A DNA stretch of 34,173 nucleotides, from the NCBI GenBank assembly GCA_032718475.1, contig JAUCBJ010000692.1:1-34173 (forward strand), in the 5' to 3' direction. The position numbers and the translations under genes are program-made. Numbering within the stretch: the stretch's first letter is position 1; each line of letters begins with the position of its first letter. Under the pieces are notes generated by a model, which was not told where the DNA came from, searched no databases, and saw nothing but the letters and a program-made list of their open reading frames with translations. The stretch is from Nemertoderma westbladi. Lineage: Eukaryota; Xenacoelomorpha; Nemertodermatida; Nemertodermatidae. Of this stretch, positions 1 to 9,013 are shown piece after piece.

Positions 1-1000
1 TAGCGCGTCGAAAGTACTTGTCCCTAACTAAAATTATATCCTCTTTCAGATGAGACACGTTCGTGGGGACTTCGCGCAGCACGTAGTCGGCAAGCCTTGG
101 CATACGGTTCATATAGAGCAAATGGGGCATGTCTAGTTTGGACCCCATATCCCATGCTATAAATGTATTCATTCGATATACAATCATATGTTAATCCGCT
201 AGGTGGTGTCAAATTGTTATTCTGCAATTTCGTACTTACCAGTGCAGCACTGTACAGCAGTACCGTACCGGTAGGCCTATGTCATTACTTCTGAGTCTCT
301 AGCGGATCCCCAATTAAATGTCTTAACTTTTCAATTTCGTAAAAGATAGACTTCATGATTCTCTACAGGCCACCAAAATTTCAGCTCAGGAAAATGAGGC
401 CTTCCCGAGAAATTTAACATTTTCTAAAAACCACATAATCTGTCGTAGCTGACGTCAGACTGCATGATTTTTCACCAAACTTTACAAACTTTCTAAACTT
501 TCTCTCTACTACTTACCTACTAAGTTTGGTTCAATTCCGAACCAGCGATGCCGAGAAATTCGCGTTCAAACATTTACCAGACAGACAGACAGACAGACGG
601 ACATGCCCCATTTGCCCTATATGAACCGTATGCCAAGGCTCGCCGACTACGTGTCTCGCCCCACAAATAAAAATTGAATAGGTCTAGTAGTTTAGTAGAA
701 TAGGTCTGGCACCCATACCATTTCAACACCTTTCGGAATTGATAAAATTACACAAAATCAACCTTCAAAGACTTTGGTATAACCAATAAAAACCATAATA
801 TGTTTTTTTGTTTTGTTGAATTCATTATCAGTAATCGAAAGCAAGATTAGAAGAAAATGTTCATTTCTTTTAATAGATACTTAAAGAGCACCAAAATTGC
901 AAGTAGCAGTTTTGTCAAAAGTGGTAACTGGCCAAGTAAGTAAGTAAGTAACTGGTAAGTTTGGCTACTGAGGTTTTAGAATGTGCTGATTTCATTGGGA
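1..1000 (-). repeat. Interspersed repeat R1, copy a (split by an insertion)
   Basis: The reverse complement of 1-57 plus 663-1000 aligns over most of its length with 9876-10263. Landmarks are the stretch around ATAATTTTAGTTAG, the phrase read as GGTATAACCA, and the block ending in the complement of CCTCAGTAGCCAAA. The copy is cut in two by the inverted-repeat insertion at 58-662, which is absent from the other copy. A short GTAA microsatellite lies near 932-951. No coding potential is visible. The element class is unknown. Confidence 0.7.
58..662. mobile_element. 605-bp non-autonomous inverted-repeat element
   Basis: About 65 bp at 63-132 is the near-exact reverse complement of 601-664; both arms hold the word CATACGGTTCATATAG. 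The flanks join cleanly in the uninterrupted R1 copy near 10200, so an insertion here is directly inferable. An ACA triplet at both edges could be a 3-bp target duplication. The interior has no ORF of note and carries a CAGA microsatellite (582-598) against the right arm. It looks like a MITE-type element; the superfamily cannot be assigned. Confidence 0.65.
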
Positions 1001-1189
1001 AGGTTTATTCCTCTACAACAAACATATTGAAGAGTTGTGTAATATAACAACATAGGCATGTTGTTATATTAGTTATTAGTCAGTTATTTGTGCCCCTGGA
1101 GCACGAAAAAAAGAGTGGAACAAGTAGTGGAATTATGATAATGAAAAATCACCACGAAATCAAATTGATTTTCTGACCATATAGGTTTT

Positions 1190-1760
1190 TTTGGGATGCT
1201 GATCACGAATATGACACTGCAAAATCTACCATCTTGTTGATATATCTACCTTGTTGATTACGGATTTTTTTGATACGTGTCAATGTCAATGTGCGGCACA
1301 ACAAAATACAAGTAGCACACATTTGATAAACAAAAATCATTACCGAATCAACCTAATTTTATGCCATTATGGGTTTGCTGGGACGCTGATCACGAATATG
1401 ACCCTCATAAATATCGTTTCATCCAACCAAATGTGATTTTTGCCGTTTGAAATTTTATGCTACCTGTATTTTTCGTTTTGGGGCACCAGAATGGCACTAA
1501 AATTGGGTTTGCACATACCAGAAAAATTTTTAACAATTTTCATCGTTATCCGCGAGCTCGAAAAACCATATAAGTTCAGAATTATCATGCCAAACACAAC
1601 ATTTTTAGTTTGACAATTTTTTACTTGTACTTTTCGTCCTGGGGGGCCAAAATAGCACCCAAAATGATTGATGCATTGCCAGAAAATATTTTTAATAAGT
1701 TTTATCGTGATCAGTGCCCTCCTCGAAATCCATTATACCATCAAAATTGTAATCTTTGAG
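1190..1760. repeat. Degenerate tandem repeats, no gene
   Basis: The phrase CTGATCACGAATATGAC occurs near 1199 and again near 1385, about 186 bp apart. A second pair of similar blocks (1485-1600 and 1625-1745) shares CCAGAAAA, TTTTTAA and a TTTTCGT..TGGGG core about 140 bp apart. These look like old, diverged tandem duplications. Short ORFs here have no recognisable similarity. Confidence 0.5.
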
Positions 1761-1786
1761 GAAAGATCTAAAAAATTTCTAAAGTA

Positions 1787-1826
1787 CCCCCCCCCCCCCC
1801 CCACCCCCCCCCCCCCCCCCCCCCCC
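1787..1826 (+). repeat. Poly-C tract
   Basis: Forty bases are all C except one A at 1803. This homopolymer is prone to slippage and assembly length error. Confidence 0.95.
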
Positions 1827-1998
1827 ACGGGCCAATTAAGTACGGTACTGTAGTATTATAGCCCGGGCCAGATAGCAGATAGTGTTAAACCTACCGGTAA
1901 CTCGGGAATATGGTAGTAACTGAATATGAATCTCGTAATTCCGCATCAAACACATACTACTACTACTAGGATCGGCATGCTGCATTGCAGCTGCATTT

Positions 1999-4764
1999 TT
2001 AAGAATGCTGTGCCGGCTTGTCAACAAAATTGCACCGCCACAACTCCCTATCACCCATGACATTTGCTAGATCATCCGCATCTTTAAGGCCAGTGTCCTT
2101 TAAGATGCGTCTCAAGAAAGTCATGGGCTGTCCACCATGCTTATTCACTCCATGAGGCTGCCAAAGTACAAGATTATGCACTGGCTGGTCCTCACGGCGA
2201 AAGCAATGTCCTGCAAAGCGGAGGCGATTTTGTTCTAGTGTCAAGCTTGGGGGAACCAATGAGACACCTCCAATGTTATATAGTGTCTGGTTGGAGATGT
2301 GTGCATTGTACTTGACACAATGAACCCGGCGTAGCATTCTTGTGAATGTGCCATCCAGAGATTTGGTGTCCTCAGCAGTTAGAGCCCAGCATGGACTCCC
2401 GTAGAGGAGTACTGGAACTACTGCTGCTCTAAATAATCGGACCTTAAGTTTCCGATTAATTCTCGGTGACTTCCAAATCCTGGAAAGCCTATTCAAGGCT
2501 GCCCATGCCTTTCCCTTACGTATTCGAAGGTCCTCACCTGACTTCCGGATCCATGATCCCAGGTAACAGAAGTCGTCCACATGCTCAAGCATACCATCCT
2601 TTGAGCTTATGCTCATCCGATCACAGACTTGCTGAGGACTTTCAAAGTTAACTGTCAGAATTTTGGTCTTTCTGGAGTTAATAAAAAGACCAACACTAGA
2701 AGCAGCATGTTCTAATGAGCTGAGGAGCCGTTGGGCTCCCTCTAATGATTCTGAGAGTACTCCTAAGTCATCAGCAAAGTCTAGATCAGTTAGGTACTTG
2801 GCAGGATTTCCTCGACTTCTGGAGCCAGTAGGTGGAGTTATCATCACCCCATCATCATTATAATGATCTAAGGACATGCGTAGAACATAGTCAACCACAA
2901 TAATGAACAAGAATGGTGCAAGTGTGTCTCCTTGGAGGACGCCCCATAACACTTCAAATGGTTCTGTGTCACCGTCAACAGTAGACACAAATGTTGTCGA
3001 ACCATCATATACTGATCTGATTGCTGCAATAATTTCATCAGGAATCCCATATAATGAAAGTATGCTGAACATACGTGAGCGAGAGACTGAATCAAAGGCC
3101 TTGAAGAAGTCAACAAAGATAACAGCCAGATGCCTGTCTTTCTTTTTTGATAACTCTTCAATTATCCTTCTAAGTGCCAAAATGGGCTCCATGGTCCCAC
3201 GACCTTTACGGAACCCATTCTGATTTCCACGGAGCAGTCTCTCAATGGGATCCCTGATGCGATTTAATAGAATCCTATTGTATAGCTTTGCAGCAATCGA
3301 GATCAATGAGATTCCCCGAAAAGAACCATAGAGTGTTAGGTTGCCCTTCTTGGGAACTGGCACCAACTTATTTGTTTTCATTTCTTGTGGGACTCTTGTT
3401 GTTCGGTACATGTCTACTATGATGGGATAGATGAGCTTTAAACACTCAGGTATTTTAAAGACCTCAGGGGGAACACCATCTACTCCACTGGCACGATTGG
3501 TCTTAATGCTCTTTGCAGCAGCCTTCACTTCTGCAAAGGAGATATCGCCAATGGGAATATCTGGGAGTACAGACTCAGACACTTTTACTTCTATAAAGTT
3601 ATCAGGCAATACCCTGTCATTATTGAGGAGCTTTTCAAAGTGGGCTTTCCAACCATTGAGGCGATCGGCTGGTGATTCAGCCTTAACCTTGGTGGTTGGT
3701 TGGCTTTTCCGCCCAGTAAGCAGATTGATCGATTTCCATGCCTGGGATGATTGCCTGCTGTCATCAGCATCATTGATGGCATCAACCTGTTGGTTTATTA
3801 TCTCCTGTAGATTAGCAGAGTACTGCCTGTTCAGGGACCTAGATGCAGCCTTAACTGCATTCTTGGCTGCTGTAGTCTGTTTGAGTCGTGACTCTTTCTG
3901 CGCCTTATGAAGGTCATTTCGGCACTTCTGAATTTTGTTGTCAGTCCAGGGGGCCCTTTTCCTGTTTCGAGGGTATACAGGAACTGTTTCTGCAGCTGCT
4001 AACTTAACTGCTTCTGTAAAGGCAGTATAGCCCTCACAGTGATCTGCCGCCTCAGAGGCAAGAGCCTCATACCTGTTGCTCAGCTGTAGTGTGAAGCTGG
4101 ATCTCACACTTGGCTGTTGCAACAGAGAGGACCAGTCATGCCGCGGCAAGGCAGATTTCGTTGTTCTGCTAGCACGCAGACTAAGTCTTACCTTGGCCAC
4201 AATAAGGCGGTGATCACTGGAGAAGGGTCGAAGTGTAAATGCATTACAGTCTTGTATAGAGCTCCTGTATTTCCTACGAAACAGAATATGGTCTATCTGG
4301 GACTTGTGACCACTGGGTCCACTATGAGTCCATAGCTTTCCAGTTCGCTTCTTGAACTGGGTTCCAGCCGAAAACAATCCATTTCCAGAGATAAAATCCT
4401 GAAGATGGACAGAATTTCGGTTAACACTATTGCTATAGACCCAGGGCGATGTAGGTGATTGATGCAGACTTGCATTAAAGTCTCCCAGGAATGTTAAGAA
4501 TGCATGCTGATCCACTCCATCAGTAGCTGCTTGTAGATTGTGGTAGAAATTTTCCACCTCCTCTACAGGGGCAACACTAGTTGGAGAGTAGCACACAATC
4601 AGAACCACCTTAGGAAACTTCTTAGCCAGTCTTCCAGAACATGAGAAGTGGCAACGGATGATGCGGTTAGAGATTTGGTCTATTTTGTCCAATGCTGCAT
4701 GTGCAGTTGGATTCATCAATAGACCAATTCCACCATTGCCACTATCATCATGGCGAGTCGCCAA
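1999..4764 (-). CDS. RTE-type endonuclease/reverse transcriptase ORF (921 codons)
   Basis: Target-primed retrotransposition enzyme that nicks DNA and reverse-transcribes its own RNA at the nick. Visible motifs: GDFNA (residues 94-98), QIDHI (156-160) and SDHRL (183-187) of the C-terminal half of an AP-type endonuclease; GFRKGRGT (about 517-524); VDFFKAFD (551-558) with the RT motif-A aspartate; GVLQGD (608-613); FADD (663-666), the RT catalytic pair; and an NRLRFAGH stretch near the C-terminus. The listed first codon is TTG and is not a real start. The true protein continues upstream in other frames with the missing endonuclease half, so this long frame is the intact part of a broken gene. 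It resembles proteins often misannotated as craniofacial development protein 2. The C-terminal part is nearly identical to the copy at 11803-12459. Confidence 0.9.
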   Translation of the reverse strand: MATRHDDSGNGGIGLLMNPTAHAALDKIDQISNRIIRCHFSCSGRLAKKFPKVVLIVCYSPTSVAPVEEVENFYHNLQAATDGVDQHAFLTFLGDFNASLHQSPTSPWVYSNSVNRNSVHLQDFISGNGLFSAGTQFKKRTGKLWTHSGPSGHKSQIDHILFRRKYRSSIQDCNAFTLRPFSSDHRLIVAKVRLSLRASRTTKSALPRHDWSSLLQQPSVRSSFTLQLSNRYEALASEAADHCEGYTAFTEAVKLAAAETVPVYPRNRKRAPWTDNKIQKCRNDLHKAQKESRLKQTTAAKNAVKAASRSLNRQYSANLQEIINQQVDAINDADDSRQSSQAWKSINLLTGRKSQPTTKVKAESPADRLNGWKAHFEKLLNNDRVLPDNFIEVKVSESVLPDIPIGDISFAEVKAAAKSIKTNRASGVDGVPPEVFKIPECLKLIYPIIVDMYRTTRVPQEMKTNKLVPVPKKGNLTLYGSFRGISLISIAAKLYNRILLNRIRDPIERLLRGNQNGFRKGRGTMEPILALRRIIEELSKKKDRHLAVIFVDFFKAFDSVSRSRMFSILSLYGIPDEIIAAIRSVYDGSTTFVSTVDGDTEPFEVLWGVLQGDTLAPFLFIIVVDYVLRMSLDHYNDDGVMITPPTGSRSRGNPAKYLTDLDFADDLGVLSESLEGAQRLLSSLEHAASSVGLFINSRKTKILTVNFESPQQVCDRMSISSKDGMLEHVDDFCYLGSWIRKSGEDLRIRKGKAWAALNRLSRIWKSPRINRKLKVRLFRAAVVPVLLYGSPCWALTAEDTKSLDGTFTRMLRRVHCVKYNAHISNQTLYNIGGVSLVPPSLTLEQNRLRFAGHCFRREDQPVHNLVLWQPHGVNKHGGQPMTFLRRILKDTGLKDADDLANVMGDRELWRCNFVDKPAQHS

Positions 4765-5025
4765 CCGCCCCCCATGTCCTTAATCAGAACCTCATCAGTC
4801 TGTCCAGTCTGCATTCGGTGCTCTTGACTGCTCCACTGCGCTAAGAGAAAGCTTATCTGCCAAGGCAGTCAGCTCACCTTGTCGCATTGGGGACCCGAGT
4901 GTTAGGGTGTTTACTGAGGCTAGTCTTGTGACTTGCCTCAGATTCACCAATGGCTTTGTTGTTCGGGGTGGAACATGAGAGTAGCCTCCAACTCAAGAAT
5001 CCCTCTCCCCATCACAATCTGGCCT
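4765..5025 (-). pseudogene. Frameshifted N-terminal endonuclease part of the RTE ORF
   Basis: Translating upstream of the long ORF shows endonuclease sequence in two other frames. One frame (about 5025-4830) has the stretches RTTKPLVNLRQVTRLAS and LGSPMRQGELTALADKLS. Another (about 4827-4755) has QEHR, which carries the catalytic glutamate motif, then EVLIKDMGGGWRLA, after which the 921-codon frame takes over. There are thus frameshifts near 4823-4835 and 4750-4765, plus an in-frame TGA at 4993-4995. These breaks mean copy 1 cannot make a full-length protein. Confidence 0.8.
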
Positions 5026-5035
5026 TCCTGGTGAC
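5026..5035. repeat. MULE target-site duplication, left
   Basis: TCCTGGTGAC lies directly outside the left MULE end and is identical to 7174-7183. Confidence 0.85.
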
Positions 5036-5215
5036 GGCATCACGACATTAGTTCCAAAGTACCTTAGTTCCAAAGCGTCATTAGTTCCAATTCGGAAACG
5101 TCATTAGTTCCAAAGGGGGTGTCATTAGTTCCAAAGAGTCGTTAGTTCCAAAGCGAAGTGTCGTTAGTTCCAAAAGGGGTCGTCGTTAGTTCCAAAGAGG
5201 GTGTCATTAGTTCCA
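5036..5215. repeat. MULE left terminal region: nine TTAGTTCCAA copies
   Basis: Nine copies of TTAGTTCC(A)A are separated by 6-13 bp spacers, mostly G-rich or CGT-containing. The outer ACTAATG/GTAC-like edge matches the inverse of 7142-7170. Repeated subterminal motifs of this kind are candidate transposase-binding sites. Confidence 0.85.
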
Positions 5216-5267
5216 AAGAAAATTCTACTGTATAATTATATACTGATAGTTAAATCAAAAAAACCTG

Positions 5268-5390
5268 AATGCTTGAGTACATTACCGGTATCCGGTTCTA
5301 GTCAGGAAGTCCATACCGTATGAATATGAATGCTTGTGTACATTACCGGTATCCAGTTCTAGTCAGGAAGTTCATACCGTACGAATACCG
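5268..5390. repeat. 62-bp direct duplication within the MULE 5' region
   Basis: Two adjacent, slightly diverged copies of about 62 bp share ACATTACCGGTATCC and GGTTCTAGTCAGGAAGT-like blocks. They lie between the terminal repeats and the transposase ATG. The rest of 5216-5685 is AT-rich with several ACCGGT palindromes. Confidence 0.75.
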
Positions 5391-5685
5391 TAATAGACAC
5401 CAGAATGCAGAATGCTTGAGTACCGGTAATAGCTAGAAAGAGCATGATATCAAAAAAACTATTATTTGAATAGTTTTCGTTGGCTATAGACATAGGCATT
5501 CATAATAGAGATACTGTACCGGTCGGTACCGGTAGAATGCATAATATATAGGCCTTCGGTATAATTTTGCACATCATTATTAATTTATTATCACTTTAGT
5601 ACCGGTAGCCTATATCTGTAGGTCTAGTGTATAGCATACTGTTAGGCCTTAGCCATAAGCACATATACGCAAGGTTTAATCCACC

Positions 5686-6188
5686 ATGGCTCAAGAAGAC
5701 TTTGGCTCATTCGAAGCATTCACCCAAAACTCTAAATCCGGAAAACACCCGTTGCTGTCATATCCTTGCGGAAATGGTCAGATTCTGCAATTCATGTTCA
5801 AAGCGAAAACGGAGAATGCATTATACTACAAGTGCAAATTGTGCAAGCTAGCGAAAGATGGGGACCATTCTCTTCCACCACCTCCATGCATCACGGTTAA
5901 AGGCGATAGAATTATGGTTGACCCGGTGAACCCGAATCGTCCGCACTACTGCGCAGCTCTTGGTAAGGAAAACGTTGCCGCTCAGCAAATAGATCGAAAG
6001 ACGAGACAGGTGATTCGTTGTACCGGGAAGCACCCTCGGGTCGCCTATAATGATGCTCTAGCTGAGATCCAGAGTTCCCATCCGGATTTAGAAGAGTTTG
6101 AAAGGCAGGCTATTGAGGATAAAATGCCCTCCTTTAAAACTCCGTACAAAGGTCCTATCAGCGAGGTCGCCGTCGAAGTGTTCCAAAA
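5686..6188 (+). pseudogene. MULE transposase, N-terminal part (zinc-finger-like)
   Basis: The frame opens with an ATG in CCACCATGG context and runs to about 6188 before losing homology. It encodes the amino-terminal DNA-binding region of a MULE transposase. A cysteine/histidine cluster, YYKCKLCKL at about residues 46-54 and RPHYCA at about 84-89, resembles the FLYWCH/WRKY-type zinc fingers that precede the catalytic domain in this superfamily. The family resemblance comes from memory and the spacing is not canonical. A 1-nt deletion or 2-nt insertion near 6188-6192 moves the catalytic half into another frame; the listed ORF to 6306 past this point is out of frame. Confidence 0.75.
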
Positions 6189-7070
6189 GTGGAGGATATT
6201 TTCAACATGGGGCACAGGGGGCGTTTTGCCAATCCGGGGGATGCTTGTCAAAACGAATTACTCATGGTTTATCGTCCACAACATCCTGAAGATCCTAAGA
6301 TTATAATACTCTCTGCCATGCCTGATTTTGCACGCCTCTTAAGATCACGGCACATTGTCATGGATGGTAACTTTAAATACCAACCAATAGTTCCCTATCC
6401 ATTTGAACAACTCTACACTATACATGGATTTATTCCAGATAAAGACAACAATCTCGAGTCTATTCCACTTGTCTATGCTTTGCTACCAAACAAGGAACAA
6501 CAAACGTATATGTACTTGTTCGAGTGGATCCGGGAGAATTTGCTTTTAGTGCCTGGTTGTCACGAGATTCCTGGAGTTTCGTGGCACTTGGACTTCGAGC
6601 AGAGTGCCATTAATGCTATTGGTGTGGAGTTACCTGAAGTTCAGGTTCAGGGCTGCGTTTTTCACTACGTGAAAAACCTAAATGAGAGAAGGGACAAGCT
6701 GGGCCTGGCTATTCCTTGTCAGCAGGAAGAGCGAATTAGAATTTGGATGAGAAGATTGGTTGCTCTGTGCCTCCTTCCAGTTTGGCTAGTTCTCCAAGTT
6801 GCTGTGGACATTTTAGGTGAAGTTCCTGTCCTCCCTAATGCAACTATAAACGTTCACCTGATCGAGTTCTGTCAATACTATACCAACTACTGGTTACGAC
6901 CCAACTTCATTCCATTATGGAACAACTGGGATAATGATGGCCCCCGTACTACAAACCACGCTGAGGGGTGGCATAATTCATCCCCATTGACAATGACATC
7001 CCCATTTGGAACTAATGACGCCCCCTTTGGAACTAACGACGCCCCCTTTGGAACTAACGACGTTTCTTGA
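6189..7070 (+). pseudogene. MULE transposase, catalytic domain (C-terminally truncated)
   Basis: DDE-type MULE transposase domain that cuts and joins element ends in the nucleus. Visible motifs: MDGNFKY (aspartate at residue 59 of this frame), LDFEQSA (aspartate 135), GCVFHYVKNL (155-164, the conserved Cys-x-x-His region) and NHAEGWHN (256-263, candidate catalytic glutamate 259). The first residues continue the N-terminal frame after the frameshift, so the ATG at 6189 is not a real start. Residues after about 264 are translated terminal repeat rather than protein, so the usual C-terminal region is deleted. Membership is clear; activity is very unlikely. Confidence 0.85.
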
Positions 7071-7173
7071 TTGGAACTAATGTCGCATCCTGTTTGGAAC
7101 TAATGACACCCGCTTTGGAACTAACGACGTTTGCGGTTTGGAACTAATGTACTTTGGAACTAACGACACCCAA
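6990..7173. repeat. MULE right terminal region: eight TTGGAACTAA copies
   Basis: About eight copies of TTGGAACTAA are the inverted counterpart of the left end, with GACGCCCCC-like spacers. The transposase frame runs straight into these repeats after its NHAEGWHN motif, giving a spurious GTND repeat peptide before stopping at 7070. Confidence 0.85.
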
Positions 7174-7183
7174 TCCTGGTGAC
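7174..7183. repeat. MULE target-site duplication, right
   Basis: TCCTGGTGAC lies directly outside the right MULE end. Collapsing the two copies restores the phase of the RTE frame. Confidence 0.85.
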
Positions 7184-7455
7184 CCAGGGTTTGGGCCAGA
7201 AAGGTCATCAGGAAAGGGACTCAAAGAATTGTTGGCTGCTCTCTCTCCAGTAGGGGGTGAGACAGGCAGCCGGTCAGGAGTTAACTGAAGCCTGTGAGGC
7301 CGATTGTGTCCAGTAATTCCACTGGCCTCTAGTGGCCGGACCTCCACATTGCTAATGTAATCCATAGTGGGGGTTGGGGGGTGCTTTTTTGCCGAGTCAG
7401 CTCTCGGGGCAAATACCACACCCTGGTTTGCCATTCCACAGGGTGGGTGTCGCAA
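7184..7455 (-). pseudogene. N-terminal segment of the RTE ORF, cut off by the MULE
   Basis: An open minus-strand frame from an ATG at 7455 reads proline-, serine- and arginine-rich sequence to the MULE edge. Removing the MULE and one copy of its 10-bp target duplication lets this frame continue into 5025 and below without changing phase, up to the TGA at 4993. It is therefore the amino-terminal region of the same retrotransposon protein, ahead of the endonuclease. No domain is recognisable. The listed ORF runs on to 7144 inside the MULE terminus; that tail is chance. Confidence 0.65.
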
Positions 7456-7866
7456 TGGAGTCAGATATGAGGCCCATCACCCATATCTACTCTGGCGCAC
7501 ATGACCCACCATTGGCTGTTGCAGCTCATCTGCTGGGTCATGCCCTGTACCCTTGCTGCCAGGTGCAGGTCGCAGTGAAGTGCTCTCAGAGTGGACATGA
7601 GAACACTCTACTCCTGAACAGCCATTGGTAGATCACCATCTGCCTGGTCAGGCCATATACCCCTGCAGCCAAGTATATGGGTCCTTAATCCAGGACCAAG
7701 GGCATCCTTATCCCAGAACGAAGAGGGTCCCAGTTACAGGACCAGATTTGCCCTAGTAAGAGGGTCTATGCAGCTACAGGTGGCACCTCCTTTATGCTGC
7801 ATGGAGGTGGCAAGTTTTCTTGATCAATGACCTAGAATACCTGACCTGACCATGATACCTGACCTG
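7456..7866 (-). other. Probable RTE 5' untranslated region
   Basis: This stretch is richer in G+C than the flanks and continues the retrotransposon upstream of the candidate ATG. It includes two adjacent copies of ATACCTGACCTGACCATG near 7838-7871. The small plus-strand ORF 7374-7631 has no support. The upstream edge is approximate. Confidence 0.4.
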
Positions 7867-8749
7867 ACCATGGTGGACCAAAACACATAAACATATAGTA
7901 GTAGAGTAAAATAAAGTATCAGTTCCTCAAATCATGAAACTACATTATATTCCAGGATAGTTAATGATAATTCCCTGAATAATATCAGTTCCTCATTATA
8001 TTGAAGTCGTACTATTAATTTATCTCAGCATATCTATTACATATCAAAAACCTTCTGACCTTTTTCTATTAAATCCAAGACAGTAAGAAGCGAACACTGT
8101 TAAGGTGGCCACGCATATTGTCTAACTTTAGATCCTCCGAAAGGGCCGATATGTCTTCGGGGGATTCGGATAGGAGTCCCGCTGGTATAGGAAGAATTTC
8201 GATGGACGAACAGATTGGATGAAGTCGGAACAGATTCCGGGTTCCCTGAATATATCGCCCATCGAAATGTACAAATGTTAGTGGAAGCGGAAGGCCCTGG
8301 TGTCATCTGTTCTTTAGAAAAGCCCTGACTAGTCGAACTAAGTGCCACTGTAGACCGAGCGCGCGAGCGGCATCTATACACACAGTACTTTCCAGCTATA
8401 ACTGTTACGGCCTGCATACAGATTCAGATACTATGTCCAGACCAAGATTAGGCCCTCGGGGCGCCTTGGCTGCCAGCCCGTGTAGTGGTGATAATAACTA
8501 TTCAAATAAACACAGGTACGGACGTTATCAGGTAATGTAATAATGACAAGGCATTGATTGATGCGTAACAATATAATTCAGTCATCAGTAATGGAATGCC
8601 TAACGCAGTAGTGCAGTGCAATGCACACCACATACTGAATAATTCACTACATTATTAACCTACCAGTCAGAGTACTGCAGTACTGCAATAGAAGTGCACT
8701 GGCAGGCACTTAAACTTTTCGACTGACACATTGGCCATTTTTGAAAATA
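7867..8749. other. Intergenic, no confident gene; G+C-richer island at 8100-8480
   Basis: This stretch is mostly AT-rich, with a diverged duplication around ATCAGTTCCTCA (7918 and 7984). From 8100 to 8480 the composition becomes markedly G+C-richer and a 105-codon minus-strand frame is open, but its translation is low-complexity Ser/Thr/Pro/Arg sequence with no recognisable domain. I see no tRNA or rRNA signature. Confidence 0.4.
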
Positions 8750-8900
8750 CCACAATTTTATAAACCTTGCCAATGGAATCAGCAAATTCTAAAACCTCAA
8801 TAGCAAAACTATAAGGCCAAATTGCCACTTATGGATATTTAATAATATAATATAGTAATAATAAGCAATGAAGATTTTATTCTATCTATTTTATTTTATT
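8750..8900 (+). repeat. Interspersed repeat R1, copy c (partial)
   Basis: The run containing TTCTAAAACCTCAAT, then GGCCAAATTGCCACTT and GATTTTATTCTA, follows the same order as R1 copy b at 9880-10020, with more divergence. It is non-coding. Confidence 0.55.
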
Positions 8901-8999
8901 TACAATTTTTTTTTTGAATCACATGAAAGTTTTTTTATATGATAGATAAAAGTTGGGGCAACATAACTATCAGGCGAAATTTTGTGAAAATAATTTGCA

Positions 9000-9013
9000 C
9001 CGCTAGGTGGCGC
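9000..9013 (+). promoter_or_regulatory. CTCF-core-like motif
   Basis: CCGCTAGGTGGCGC matches the CTCF core (CCASYAGRKGGC) at all but one position. It sits at the centre of a 26-bp imperfect palindrome flanked by TTTGCA (8994-8999) and TGCAAA (9014-9019). Binding is an inference from motif similarity only. Confidence 0.35.

Larger units (their letters stand above)
5036..7173 (+). mobile_element. Mutator-like (MULE) DNA transposon, internally deleted
   Basis: The element is bounded by a 10-bp direct duplication TCCTGGTGAC (5026-5035 and 7174-7183), a size typical of MULEs. Both ends consist of many copies of TTAGTTCCAA in inverted orientation, and the interior encodes a MULE transposase. It interrupts the RTE coding frame on the opposite strand. 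The transposase is frameshifted and loses its C-terminus where coding sequence meets the right terminal repeats, so the copy is probably inactive. Confidence 0.85.
1955..7866 (-). mobile_element. RTE-like non-LTR retrotransposon, copy 1 (with MULE inside)
   Basis: On the minus strand the element runs from a 5' region near 7866, through an N-terminal coding stretch (7455-7184), an endonuclease domain and a reverse transcriptase (5025-1999), to a short 3' UTR ending in a TAG trinucleotide tail at about 1955-1967. A MULE (5036-7173) is inserted in the 5' coding region. The plus-strand copy at 11803-12509 ends in the same kind of TAG tail, which supports the 3' boundary. Architecture and domain order (AP endonuclease, then RT, single long frame, simple-repeat tail) fit the RTE group. 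The 5' end is inferred only from where coding-like, less AT-rich sequence stops. Confidence 0.8.

Noticed and set aside
528-538. tRNA-type B box (GGTTCAATTCC) suggesting a SINE or tRNA
   Set aside because: One mismatch to the consensus, and no A box or cloverleaf is visible at the right distance; it lies in an inverted-repeat element.
2466-4335. Several plus-strand ORFs (up to 159 codons) and minus-strand alternate frames within the RTE
   Set aside because: They overlap the 921-codon RT frame, whose motifs are unmistakable; the others have no recognisable domain.
6180-6200. Small intron at the MULE transposase frame change
   Set aside because: No GT-AG pair restores the frame within the few bases involved; a one- or two-base indel is simpler, and the element is degraded elsewhere.
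7374-7631. 85-codon plus-strand ORF
   Set aside because: It lies antisense to the RTE 5' region and has no recognisable sequence.
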